Assembly (NCBI GenBank): GCA_007130585.1
Contig: SLSE01000070.1
Coordinates: 1-14,763 of the forward strand
Source: Syntrophomonadaceae bacterium
GTDB lineage: Bacteria; Bacillota; Dethiobacteria; DTU022
Direction: 5' to 3'
Length of the DNA stretch: 14,763 nucleotides
Within the stretch, counting starts at the first letter, position 1. Each line of letters starts with the position of its first letter. Positions 6,714 through 13,698 of the stretch are shown here, piece by piece. A program made the translations under genes and the position numbers. The notes below the pieces were generated by a model. It was not told the origin of the DNA. It saw only the letters and a program-made list of their open reading frames with translations, and ran no database searches.

Positions 6714-6733
6714 TTCCGTAAGGAGCGCGGTTT

Positions 6734-7390
6734 ATGAGCTATAAAGCCGTAATATTTGATCTCGACGGAACACTGCTTGATACCCTGAAAGATTTAGCCC
6801 TTTCGGTAAATGCCGTCCTGGTTAAAAAAGGGTATAAAAGCCACCCTGTTAGCGCCTACCGCTATTTTGTCGGAGATGGCATAGAAAAGCTGGTGCGGCG
6901 ATCTTTCCCCCCCGGGAGCATTGACGGCGAAAGCGACCTGAACGCAGCGGTTGCCGCAGTAAAAGAAGAGTACAGCCGGCGATGGTCTGATTATACGGAG
7001 CCTTACCCCGGGGTGCCGGAATTACTTGACTTCCTTGAAAAGGAAGGAATCCCGAAAGCAATATTCTCAAATAAGCTGCATGAGTTTGCCAGGTTAAATG
7101 TAGAGAAGCTGCTGCCGGATTGGACTTTCACGGAAGTATGCGGTATCAGGGACGGGATTCCTTACAAGCCCGATCCCCGGGGGGCCCTGCAAATTGCCGG
7201 AGCCCTTAACTTGAACCCCCGGGAAATCATTTATGTTGGCGATACGGCCACAGATATGAAAACAGCGGTGGCGGGGGGTTTTTACCCGGTAGGAGCCCTG
7301 TGGGGCTTCCGGACAGCTGACGAACTGCTTGAAAACGGGGCTGAAAGCCTGGCCGAAACTCCGCTGGAAGTAGCAAAATTTTTTAAATAG
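6734..7390 (+). CDS. HAD-superfamily phosphatase, phosphoglycolate-phosphatase/PpaX-like
   Basis: A 218-residue HAD hydrolase of the Gph/PpaX subfamily. Motif I is FDLDGTLLDT with nucleophile D9 and acid D11; motif II is the Ser of FSNK (S112); motif III is K145 in YKPDPRGALQIAGAL; motif IV is GDTATDM (169-175). Residues 15-85 form the helical cap typical of phosphoglycolate phosphatases. It probably dephosphorylates a small cytoplasmic phosphate such as 2-phosphoglycolate or hydrolyses pyrophosphate; substrate cannot be read from sequence in this family. The ATG at 6734 follows TAAGGAG (6719-6725) by 8 nt, and the gene lies 20 bp after the asparagine-synthetase-like stop, so cotranscription is likely. 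Confidence 0.88.
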   Translation: MSYKAVIFDLDGTLLDTLKDLALSVNAVLVKKGYKSHPVSAYRYFVGDGIEKLVRRSFPPGSIDGESDLNAAVAAVKEEYSRRWSDYTEPYPGVPELLDFLEKEGIPKAIFSNKLHEFARLNVEKLLPDWTFTEVCGIRDGIPYKPDPRGALQIAGALNLNPREIIYVGDTATDMKTAVAGGFYPVGALWGFRTADELLENGAESLAETPLEVAKFFK

Positions 7391-7426
7391 CGCCTGACGG
7401 GATCCGGCCGGGAGCATTTTTTATTT

Positions 7427-7433
7427 GGAGGAG
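7427..7433 (+). promoter_or_regulatory. Ribosome binding site deciding the start of the second HAD gene
   Basis: GGAGGAG lies directly after an in-frame TTG codon at 7425, so that TTG overlaps the site and cannot be the start. The ATG at 7437 has correct spacing. Confidence 0.8.
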
Positions 7434-7436
7434 ATT

Positions 7437-8147
7437 ATGACAGTAAAACCGGCATACCTTGTGGATTTTGACGGAACAGTAACTACAGAAGATATCTCTT
7501 ACGAGCTGGCAGTACAATTAGCCGGCGAAGGTTATGATGAAATTGACCGTGTTTACCGGAACAAGGAAATAACGATCCGTGAATGGTTGTGGCGGACCGT
7601 GAAGCTCCTCCCCCCTGACAGGGAAATGCTCCTGTCAAAATCATTCAATTGGACATCGATCAGGCCCGGATTTGAAAGGTTCCTGGAACATGCCCGCAGC
7701 CAGGGCAGCCCGGTGATTGTTGCCAGCGATGGGTTCGGTTTTTATATTGAGCCGATCCTGGAAAAGTCCGGCCTTCTTGATCAGGTCACTACCGTTTACC
7801 GCAATGATACCGTTCTGAACCATGAAGGCCGCCTCGAGGTTAAGATGCCCCATGCTCACAGTATTTGCCCGGTTTGCGGAAATTGCAAGGCCTTTCACGT
7901 GGTTAATTTAAAAAAACAGGGCTACCCGGTCATTTACGTCGGGGATGGCAGCAACGATCGTTACGGTGCATCATGGGGGGACCATGTCTGCGCGCGCGAA
8001 CAGCTGCTGCAGTACAGCCGAAAATATAACTTTGCCCACTCGCCATGGGACGATTTTTACGATATTATTAATGTCGGAACACCTGAGCTGCAGGATTGCT
8101 CGGAGAGTTCCCTCTGCTGCCCCCTGGGCAGGGGCGTAAAAGAATAA
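7437..8147 (+). CDS. MtnX-like HAD-IB phosphatase
   Basis: A 236-residue HAD-IB phosphatase of the MtnX/phosphoserine-phosphatase-like group. Motif I is VDFDGTVTTED (nucleophile D10, acid D12), motif II is VASDGF (S97) and motif IV is GDGSNDRYGA (169-178). MtnX itself dephosphorylates 2-hydroxy-3-keto-5-methylthiopentenyl phosphate in methionine salvage, but no other mtn gene is nearby, so only the family is claimed. A compact CPVCGNC motif (C144, C147, C150) just before the likely motif III lysine K151 could bind a metal, and the last 20 residues are Cys-rich (CSESSLCC). The start is the ATG at 7437, set by GGAGGAG at 7427-7433. It is the second HAD gene in a row, 46 bp after the first. Confidence 0.85.
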   Translation: MTVKPAYLVDFDGTVTTEDISYELAVQLAGEGYDEIDRVYRNKEITIREWLWRTVKLLPPDREMLLSKSFNWTSIRPGFERFLEHARSQGSPVIVASDGFGFYIEPILEKSGLLDQVTTVYRNDTVLNHEGRLEVKMPHAHSICPVCGNCKAFHVVNLKKQGYPVIYVGDGSNDRYGASWGDHVCAREQLLQYSRKYNFAHSPWDDFYDIINVGTPELQDCSESSLCCPLGRGVKE

Positions 8148-8173
8148 TATATTGTCCGGCAGACCAGCTGAAC

Positions 8174-8180
8174 AGGGAGG
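8174..8180 (+). promoter_or_regulatory. Ribosome binding site deciding the sirtuin start
   Basis: AGGGAGG lies 7 nt before the ATG at 8188. The reading frame is open upstream to a TTG at 8152, but that codon has no such site. Confidence 0.8.
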
Positions 8181-8187
8181 ACCCGGC

Positions 8188-8937
8188 ATGACTTACACGG
8201 AACAGGTTGAAAAACTTGCCGAGTTGATAAAAGAACATAATAACGTATACACCCTCACCGGAGCAGGAATCAGCACCGCGAGCGGTGTTCCCGATTTCCG
8301 TTCCCCGGGAACGGGTTTATGGGAAAAAGTTGATCCCATGGCTGTCTCCTCGGTGGATGTCCTGTATAATAATCCACGCCTTTTTTATGAAGCCGGGTTC
8401 AGCCGTTTTGCCAGGATTTCAAATGCCAGCCCAAATAAAGGGCACAGGGTCCTGGCTGATCTTGAAGAACGTGGATACATAAAAGGTGTAATAACCCAGA
8501 ATATTGACGGCCTTCACGTGGAGGCCGGTTCAAAAAACGTATGGGAGGTTCACGGCCATTTGCGTTCCGGCTACTGCCTGGGCTGTAATAAAAAATATCC
8601 TTTCGAAGAACTGGTTCATCAGGTAGAGTTGAAAAGGATCCCGCCGGTTTGCCATAACTGCCACGGTATGCTCAGGCCGGATGTAGTTCTTTTTGGCGAC
8701 CCCATGCCGACTTTCTTTTTTGAACTGCAGCACAAAATCCAGATGGAATGTGATTTTATGCTGGTTGTAGGCAGCAGCCTGGTAGTATACCCGGTAGCAG
8801 ATTTACCCCGGATGACAAAAAAAATGGCGATCATAAACAACCAGCCCACTGACTACGATGCAAAATCGGAAGTGGTAATCAGGGAAGATATTTCCGAAAC
8901 GCTCTCCGATCTGCGGGAGAAATTAAAAAGTGATTGA
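8188..8937 (+). CDS. cobB: NAD-dependent protein deacylase, Sir2/CobB family
   Basis: A 249-residue sirtuin that removes acetyl or other acyl groups from lysines, consuming NAD+ and releasing nicotinamide and O-acyl-ADP-ribose. NAD-binding motifs GAGISTASGVPDFRSP (25-40) and TQNIDGLH (103-110) are intact, the catalytic histidine is H122 in VHGH, and a zinc site is formed by C130/C133 and C155/C158. GSSLVVYPVADLP (195-207) is the second Rossmann motif. The Tyr/Arg pair that marks desuccinylases is not seen where GLW follows PDFRSPGT, so deacetylase activity is more likely. The start ATG follows AGGGAGG at 8174-8180. Downstream genes are a small membrane protein, a GNAT acetyltransferase and a CBS protein, which may be functionally linked. 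Confidence 0.93.
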   Translation: MTYTEQVEKLAELIKEHNNVYTLTGAGISTASGVPDFRSPGTGLWEKVDPMAVSSVDVLYNNPRLFYEAGFSRFARISNASPNKGHRVLADLEERGYIKGVITQNIDGLHVEAGSKNVWEVHGHLRSGYCLGCNKKYPFEELVHQVELKRIPPVCHNCHGMLRPDVVLFGDPMPTFFFELQHKIQMECDFMLVVGSSLVVYPVADLPRMTKKMAIINNQPTDYDAKSEVVIREDISETLSDLREKLKSD

Positions 8938-8976
8938 TCCTGGTATTTTTCATTATCCCCCTGGAGGTGTCTTTCC

Positions 8977-9153
8977 TTGCCGTTAAAAAAAATTATTTAT
9001 ACTATAGTCATAGCCCTGATCGGCATAACCGGCCTTTATATTATAATTGCCTCGGGACAGGTCCCCCTTGATCCCTACAGCATAATACTGACCCTGATCG
9101 TAGCCGGGGTTGCCGTCTATTTTTATATTACTTTAGGCCGCCGGCAGGTTTAA
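8977..9153 (+). CDS. Small two-helix membrane protein (58 aa)
   Basis: A short reading frame from TTG 8977 encodes MPLKKIIYTIVIALIG..., 58 residues ending FYITLGRRQV. Two hydrophobic segments (about 5-26 and 34-53) are joined by a short polar turn (SGQVPLDPYS). Lys4/Lys5 and the final RR suggest both ends are cytoplasmic, making a helical hairpin. A strong GGAGGTG site (8963-8969) lies 7 nt before the TTG, which makes a real gene likely despite its length. It sits 39 bp after the sirtuin stop and before the GNAT promoter. I do not recognise a family and assign no function. Confidence 0.7.
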   Translation: MPLKKIIYTIVIALIGITGLYIIIASGQVPLDPYSIILTLIVAGVAVYFYITLGRRQV

Positions 9154-9160
9154 TTTTTTC

Positions 9161-9188
9161 TTTAAAAAGATCGCGATCATGTTATAAT
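9161..9188 (+). promoter_or_regulatory. Possible internal promoter of the GNAT-CBS-aminotransferase-thiN genes
   Basis: A perfect TATAAT (9183-9188) lies 38 bp before the chosen GNAT start. The -35 is weak: TTTAAA at 9161-9166 with a 16-bp spacer. It would let the downstream genes be expressed apart from the sirtuin. Confidence 0.45.
9169..9178. repeat. Perfect 10-bp palindrome in the GNAT promoter
   Basis: GATCGCGATC lies between the weak -35 (TTTAAA, 9161-9166) and the -10 (TATAAT, 9183-9188) ahead of the GNAT gene, where a bound repressor or methylation of the GATC sites could affect transcription. It could also be chance. Confidence 0.3.
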
Positions 9189-9225
9189 AGCCATTGATAA
9201 TAACTGAGAGGTGAGGCAGCTGCGC

Positions 9226-9618
9226 TTGCGATACGTGGAAAAACCGGAGCTCTCCGCGCGGGTTGTCGCCGACCTGAGAATCAAAGTCGGCTGGGAAGCC
9301 AGGGAAGAACAGCTGGAAACTGTCCTCGGCCGCACTTATCTCAGTATAGCCTGTTTTGACGAAAACAACCTGGTAGGATTTGTAGATGTGATCAGTGACG
9401 GCGTGGAAGATGCGCTAATCCGCAACCTGATTGTTGATCCCGGTTATCACCAAAAAGGGATCGGGCATAAATTACTGGGCATTGTTGTCAGGCGTTTAAA
9501 GGCTGATCAGATCAAGACGGTTAATGTTTTATTCGAACCCGGGCTGAACGAGTTTTATCGCAAGGCCGGGTTTAAAATTGTAAGCGGCGGGATTATAGAT
9601 ACTGAAGAAGGGTTTTGA
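9226..9618 (+). CDS. GNAT-family N-acetyltransferase
   Basis: A 130-residue GCN5-related N-acetyltransferase. The acetyl-CoA pyrophosphate loop appears as QKGIGHKL (76-83), preceded by the strand IRNLIVDPGYH and followed by the C-terminal NEFYRKAGFKIVSGG, the usual last elements of the fold. The chain is short, little more than the catalytic core. The frame is open to a GTG at 9211, but that codon lies inside the AGAGGTGAGG ribosome binding site (9207-9216); the TTG at 9226 has a spacing of 9 nt and gives a normal N-terminus, so it is preferred. The substrate is unknown and could be protein lysine, an amine or a small metabolite. The stop is 6 bp before the CBS-protein ATG, so the two are tightly coupled, and a sirtuin gene lies just upstream. 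Confidence 0.85.
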   Translation: MRYVEKPELSARVVADLRIKVGWEAREEQLETVLGRTYLSIACFDENNLVGFVDVISDGVEDALIRNLIVDPGYHQKGIGHKLLGIVVRRLKADQIKTVNVLFEPGLNEFYRKAGFKIVSGGIIDTEEGF

Positions 9619-9624
9619 TTCTTT

Positions 9625-10047
9625 ATGAAGGTTGCTTTTTTCTTAACCCCCAAGAGTGAAGTTGTCTGCCTTACACCAAATACAACCATGCGCCAGGCCC
9701 TGGAACGAATGGAACGTAACAGCTTTGCAGCAGTGCCGCTGGTAGACGAACACGGCTGTTATGCGGGAACGCTCACCGAAGGGGATCTGCTCTGGAAATT
9801 GAAAAATACCCCGGGGCTCGATCTGAACGGCATGGAGAGGATCACTGTAAAGGAGATATCGTCCCAATCTAAAAACAGGCCTGTCCGGATCGATGCAAGA
9901 ATAGTGGATCTTCTAACTGTAGCCAGCGGGCAAAATTTCGTTCCCGTAGTCGATGACCAGGGCGTCTTTATAGGGATTGTCCGGCGCCGGGAGATTATAG
10001 AGTACTGCGCCGAGCTTATAAAAGAAAAAGAAGCAGGCAGGATCTAA
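9625..10047 (+). CDS. Two-CBS-domain protein
   Basis: A 140-residue protein made almost wholly of a CBS pair. CBS1 spans about 10-60 (TMRQALERMERNSFAAVPLVDEHG, then AGTLTEGDLLWKL) and CBS2 about 75-130 (VRIDARIVDLLTVASGQNFVPVVDDQGVFIGIVRRREIIEYC). CBS pairs usually bind adenine nucleotides, and small stand-alone examples in Bacillota include c-di-AMP receptors such as DarB/CbpB, whose GIFTRR end resembles GIVRRR here; that ligand is only suggested. No catalytic domain or ACT domain is attached. The ATG follows a weak AAGAAGGG site within the end of the GNAT gene, consistent with translational coupling. It may sense energy or second-messenger state for its neighbours, which is inference. Confidence 0.87.
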   Translation: MKVAFFLTPKSEVVCLTPNTTMRQALERMERNSFAAVPLVDEHGCYAGTLTEGDLLWKLKNTPGLDLNGMERITVKEISSQSKNRPVRIDARIVDLLTVASGQNFVPVVDDQGVFIGIVRRREIIEYCAELIKEKEAGRI

Positions 10048-10077
10048 CGGTTTGCAGCCCGGCAGGGGGGCGGATAA

Positions 10078-11253
10078 ATGAATATTAAGAGACCGGTTAC
10101 ATTTGATGGAATGGACATTCCGGGCAGGATAGGGCTGGTTAAGCCCTTTCTGGCCATGGAAATCCTGGAAAAAGCCCAGCAGCTCGAAGCGACGGGCAGA
10201 TCTATCGTGCACATGGAAGTCGGTGAACCCGGCGGGGAAACGCCGGCGGCCATTAAAGATGCCGCTGTCGAGGCAATCCGTAATAATGATACCGGCTATA
10301 CACACAGCCTGGGCAAACCTGAATTGAGAGAAGCGATTGCAGATTATTATAACCGGACTTACCGGGTCAGTATTGTCCCCGAACAGGTTATTGTTACTTC
10401 GGGGTCTTCACCTGCCATGCTGCTCGCTTTTTCTGCCCTCCTGGATCACGGGGACCGGATCATCATGGCGGATCCCTACTATGCCTGCTATCCCAACTTT
10501 GTGAATTACATCGGGGCCGAACCGCTGACTGTTCCTGTCCGGGAAGAAGACGCTTTCAGGCTCCAACCCGGGGAAGTAAAAAAGCGCCTGGATCCTTCTG
10601 TAAAGGGGATCCTGGTCAACTCTCCCGCCAACCCGACCGGGGCTGTCCTGGGAGAAAGAGAGCTTAAAGGCCTCGCGGAGCTGGGCCCTTATATTGTATC
10701 CGACGAAGTTTATCACGGCATTAACTACACGGAACGGGACCGCTCAATCCTTGAGTTTACCGATCGGGCCCTGGTGATTAACGGCTTTTCCAAGCGCAAC
10801 ATCATGACCGGCTGGCGGCTGGGTTACCTGATTGCTCCCCTGACCCTGGTCCGGAACATTCAGAAACTGCAGCAAAACCTGTTTATCTGTGCCTGTGCAT
10901 TCATCCAGGCGGCGGGCCTGGCCGCTCTCCGTGAAAGCCCCTCAGTCCTGGAAAAACGTTTCGGCAGCTATAACGAGCGCCGTCTTTATCTCTACAACGC
11001 GCTGCAGGAAATTGGCATAGCGCCGGCTAAGCCTCCGGACGGAGCATTTTATATGATGGCCAATGTAAAGGCCTATACGGGGGACTCCTATGCTTTTGCC
11101 ATTCGGGTTTTGGAAGAAGCAGGGGTAGCGGTTACGCCCGGAATTGATTTCGGCCCGGGCGCAGAGGGCTACATACGTCTTTCTTATGCCTGTTCAATGG
11201 AGACAGTTACAGAGGCTGTCCGGCGCCTGGGGCATTTTTTTAAAAACCTTTAA
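10078..11253 (+). CDS. PLP-dependent aminotransferase, class I/II
   Basis: A 391-residue fold-type I aminotransferase. PLP ligands are visible: the Schiff-base lysine K239 in GFSKRNIMTGWRLGY, N185 in NSPANPTGAV, D209 and Y212 in SDEVYHG, R247 in the phosphate pocket and the substrate-carboxylate arginine R367 in GYIRLSYA. Length and motifs fit the aspartate/aromatic/alanine transaminase group (I-gamma type); the amino-acid specificity cannot be told from sequence. The ATG at 10078 follows a G-rich AGGGGGG site (10064-10070) at 7 nt. It lies 30 bp after the CBS gene and 34 bp before thiN, probably in the same transcript. A role in methionine salvage with the MtnX-like phosphatase is conceivable but unsupported. 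Confidence 0.9.
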   Translation: MNIKRPVTFDGMDIPGRIGLVKPFLAMEILEKAQQLEATGRSIVHMEVGEPGGETPAAIKDAAVEAIRNNDTGYTHSLGKPELREAIADYYNRTYRVSIVPEQVIVTSGSSPAMLLAFSALLDHGDRIIMADPYYACYPNFVNYIGAEPLTVPVREEDAFRLQPGEVKKRLDPSVKGILVNSPANPTGAVLGERELKGLAELGPYIVSDEVYHGINYTERDRSILEFTDRALVINGFSKRNIMTGWRLGYLIAPLTLVRNIQKLQQNLFICACAFIQAAGLAALRESPSVLEKRFGSYNERRLYLYNALQEIGIAPAKPPDGAFYMMANVKAYTGDSYAFAIRVLEEAGVAVTPGIDFGPGAEGYIRLSYACSMETVTEAVRRLGHFFKNL

Positions 11254-11287
11254 CCGTCCAGGCAGGTTATGGAAGAGGGGCTGGCTG

Positions 11288-11974
11288 ATGCCGCAAAAAA
11301 GGGTTGTAATAATTGCAGGCGGAGATCTTGAAGATTTGAATTTTTACCATAACATGATCGGGGACGACGATTATATTATCTGTGCAAACGGCGGGACAGG
11401 CCATGCCCTGGCCCTGGGACTGGAACCGGATTTAGTGATCGGAGACCTTGATTCACTGGAACCCCGGGATCGCGAAGCGCTGGAAGAGATCAGCGCCGAA
11501 ATGATCAGCTACCCTTCAGAAAAAGACAAGTCCGACCTGGAGCTGGCGCTGGATCACGCTGTTTCTATTAACCCTTCTCGGATAGTAATTATCGGAGCGC
11601 TGGGCGGAGCGAGGTTCGATCATGCTTTTGTTAACGCCCTGTTGCTTTACATCCCTCTTAAAAAGGGCATACCGGCCCGTATTGTTGACGAGCGCCAGGA
11701 AATTATCCTGGCCAGGGAAGAGGTCGTTATTAACGGTACTGTGGGCGACTGCCTTTCGCTTTTTGCCCTTACCAACGAGGTTAGCGGAATTGTCACCACA
11801 GGTTTAAAATATAACCTTAACAACAAGCCTCTTCGCTATGCTTCCACCCTGGGCCTCAGCAACGAACTAACCGCCTCCGAGGTTAATATTAATTTCCAGT
11901 CCGGCCTCCTGTTGATTATCAAAACATCTGCTGCTGTTTCCAGGGCTACTGATTTTAGCTGGCCAGGGCATTGA
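11288..11974 (+). CDS. thiN: Thiamine pyrophosphokinase
   Basis: A 228-residue thiamine pyrophosphokinase, which converts thiamine and ATP to thiamine pyrophosphate and AMP. Family motifs are all present: CANGGTGHALALGLEPDLVIG (32-52, the substrate-facing loop), GDLDS (52-56), DKSDLELAL (80-88), GALGGARFDH (103-112), GLKYNL (172-177) and GLSNEL (189-194). The frame is open upstream into the aminotransferase gene, but the ATG at 11288 with GAGGGG (11275-11280) at 7 nt is the clear start. A C-terminal tail (about 213-228) beyond the expected end runs into the convergent ABC ATPase gene, giving a 20-bp tail-to-tail overlap. Genes for a thiamine-precursor importer follow on the opposite strand. 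Confidence 0.93.
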   Translation: MPQKRVVIIAGGDLEDLNFYHNMIGDDDYIICANGGTGHALALGLEPDLVIGDLDSLEPRDREALEEISAEMISYPSEKDKSDLELALDHAVSINPSRIVIIGALGGARFDHAFVNALLLYIPLKKGIPARIVDERQEIILAREEVVINGTVGDCLSLFALTNEVSGIVTTGLKYNLNNKPLRYASTLGLSNELTASEVNINFQSGLLLIIKTSAAVSRATDFSWPGH

Positions 11975-12716
11975 TGAAGAGCTGTTTGTAGAGAGTAAAC
12001 TCTTTGGTGACCATCATTGCCTTGGTCCTGGGACGGGGCAGCTCTATAACCTGCTCCAGGGCATTTTTGCCCGGCCGTTCGCTGATTACGCAGATCCGGT
12101 CGGATAGGTAAATCGCCTCATCAATACTGTGCGTAACAAAAAGGACAGAGCGCCTGAAGCGCCTCCAAATATCGAGCAGCCAGTCCTGCATGCTTTCCCT
12201 TGTCAGGGCATCCAGGGCGGCGAAAGGTTCATCCAGCAGCATTAAATTGCTTTCAACTAACATCGTTCTCAGGAGGGCCGCCCTCTGCCTCATCCCCCCG
12301 GAAAGCTGCACGGGGTAGTAGTCGGCAAAACCTTCCAGGCCGAAGACGGGCAGCATCTCCTCTACGCGCCGGTAAGCTTCTCTTTTTCCGGTTTTAACTG
12401 CAAGAAGGGGGAGCGCAGCATTTTGTTTTAAGGTCTTCCAGGGAAACAGGAGATCCTGCTGGGGCATGTAACCCACTAACTGGGGAGCGCCTGTTATATC
12501 CTTTCCGTTGATCAGGATTCGGCCCCTGTCCGGTTTAAGAAGGCCGGCGGCGATTTTAAGAATTGTGGTTTTCCCGGAACCGCTTGGTCCTAATACCGAG
12601 ACGAATTCTCCCTCCCCGACATGCAGGGAAACATCCTCCAGCACGGCCAACCGCTGTGTCCCCGAGTAGTATGTAGAGCTTACGTTTTCCATCGACAGCT
12701 TTTCGATAAAAATCAC
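11955..12716 (-). CDS. thiZ: ABC transporter ATP-binding protein, thiamine-precursor (ThiZ) / NitT-TauT type
   Basis: A 253-residue ABC ATPase that powers the importer encoded upstream on the same strand. Motifs: Walker A GPSGSGKTT (43-51), Q-loop Q86 in YMPQQDLLFPW, signature LSGGMRQR (138-145), Walker B LMLLDEP (158-164) and switch histidine H196 in VTHSIDEA. The PQQDLLFPW and ERPGK patterns are typical of the nitrate/taurine/thiamine-precursor group. The GTG at 12716 overlaps the preceding stop (GTGA) and gives a normal N-terminus; its GAGG site is unusually close, and an internal ATG at 12692 is a less likely alternative that would clip the first strand. Coupling to the binding-protein gene is likely. 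The stop lies inside the convergent thiN gene. Confidence 0.9.
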   Translation of the reverse strand: MIFIEKLSMENVSSTYYSGTQRLAVLEDVSLHVGEGEFVSVLGPSGSGKTTILKIAAGLLKPDRGRILINGKDITGAPQLVGYMPQQDLLFPWKTLKQNAALPLLAVKTGKREAYRRVEEMLPVFGLEGFADYYPVQLSGGMRQRAALLRTMLVESNLMLLDEPFAALDALTRESMQDWLLDIWRRFRRSVLFVTHSIDEAIYLSDRICVISERPGKNALEQVIELPRPRTKAMMVTKEFTLYKQLFINALAS

Positions 12717-13693
12717 CTCAGGAATTGGTTGGTGAAGGCTTCTTCCGGGTCCGGCATTTCTTCTATCAATTCATACTCGTATAACCAGCGGCTGTAAGCC
12801 TCCCAGGTTTCCTTATCCTGCAGGCCCCATATTTCGGCATCAGCCTGGTATTTGTCCGCCAGCCATTCCTGGCTGGCCATGACCAGTTCTTCATCCAGTT
12901 CCGGGGCGTGAGCCAACAGGTGTGCTGCTGCGGTTTCCGGGTTTTCTATGGCAAGCCGGTACCCTTTTGCCGTGGCTTCCATAAACTTTTCGATCAACTC
13001 CGGATCATCGGCGATCAGGTCCTCAGAGGTGATCAGGACGGGAGTATAATAATCAAGGGCCGGCTCTTCTTCCCGCAGTTCGATAAAGTTAAGATCCATG
13101 CCCTGCAGTTCGGCTTCAATGCCCGTCCAGCCGTAATAGATCCAGGCAAAATCGGCTTCTCTCTCAATTACAATCAGGGAGTCGACTTCTCCCGTGGTTA
13201 TAATATCGACCTCTTCAAAATCGGCATCATACTGTTTCATCAGCGCTTCAATCATCGCCTCCTCCACCGGAGATCCCCAGCCTCCGTAACTTTTTCCCTC
13301 GAAATCGGCGGGGCTTTCAATTCCCCGGTCCTGCAGGGAGGCAAAGCCCGAAGTGTTGTGCTGTATAATAGCGGCAATGGAAACAACGGGGATATCATTA
13401 AGGCGGGCATAAGTAATTTCTTCCTGGTAGCTGATGCCGAATTCCGCCTGCCCGGCGGCAACAAGCTGGACAACGCTGCCCGGGGCCTCGATCAACTCCA
13501 CACTCAGCCCCTCTTCTTCGTAGTAGCCTTCTTCAATAGCAGTGTAAATTCCACTGTAATTAGTATTGGGCGTCCAGTCCAGGAGTACCGTTACCTGGTC
13601 CGGATCAGCCGGTTCTGCAGGATCGCAGCCGGCAGAGACAACTAAAAGCAGCATGGAAATAACGATTAAAAAGCTTTTACTGAAGTAACGCAT
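12713..13693 (-). CDS. thiY: ABC transporter substrate-binding lipoprotein, ThiY/NMT1-THI5-like
   Basis: A 326-residue extracytoplasmic binding protein. An N-terminal hydrophobic signal (8-21) ends in a lipobox, VSAGC, with C23 as the probable lipid-anchored residue. The mature part opens with VTVLLDWTPNTNYSGIYTA, the hallmark of the NMT1/THI5-like family that includes ThiY (formylaminopyrimidine) and HMP-binding proteins, followed by EEGYYEEEGLSVEL and GQAEFGISYQEE. The sequence is strongly acidic. The ligand is most likely a thiamine pyrimidine precursor, supported by the adjacent thiamine-binding protein and thiN. The ATG at 13693 is preferred because GGAGGA (13703-13708) lies 9 nt upstream; the in-frame TTG at 13702 abuts that site. 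It is 5 bp after the permease stop. Confidence 0.88.
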   Translation of the reverse strand: MRYFSKSFLIVISMLLLVVSAGCDPAEPADPDQVTVLLDWTPNTNYSGIYTAIEEGYYEEEGLSVELIEAPGSVVQLVAAGQAEFGISYQEEITYARLNDIPVVSIAAIIQHNTSGFASLQDRGIESPADFEGKSYGGWGSPVEEAMIEALMKQYDADFEEVDIITTGEVDSLIVIEREADFAWIYYGWTGIEAELQGMDLNFIELREEEPALDYYTPVLITSEDLIADDPELIEKFMEATAKGYRLAIENPETAAAHLLAHAPELDEELVMASQEWLADKYQADAEIWGLQDKETWEAYSRWLYEYELIEEMPDPEEAFTNQFLR

Positions 13694-13698
13694 TCCAA

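Noticed and set aside
7391..7436. CCGGCCGG palindrome and T-run between the two HAD genes as a terminator
   Set aside because: The short self-complementary stretch has no usable loop; the T-run is followed at once by a ribosome binding site, so continuous transcription is more likely.
11144..11287. Upstream extension of the thiN reading frame into the aminotransferase gene
   Set aside because: The extension has no family similarity; ATG 11288 has a well-spaced GAGGGG site and starts the normal protein.
12908..13645. Long plus-strand reading frame (245 residues) opposite the ThiY-like gene
   Set aside because: It is antisense to a gene with clear lipoprotein and THI5-like features; no family motif or ribosome binding site was seen.
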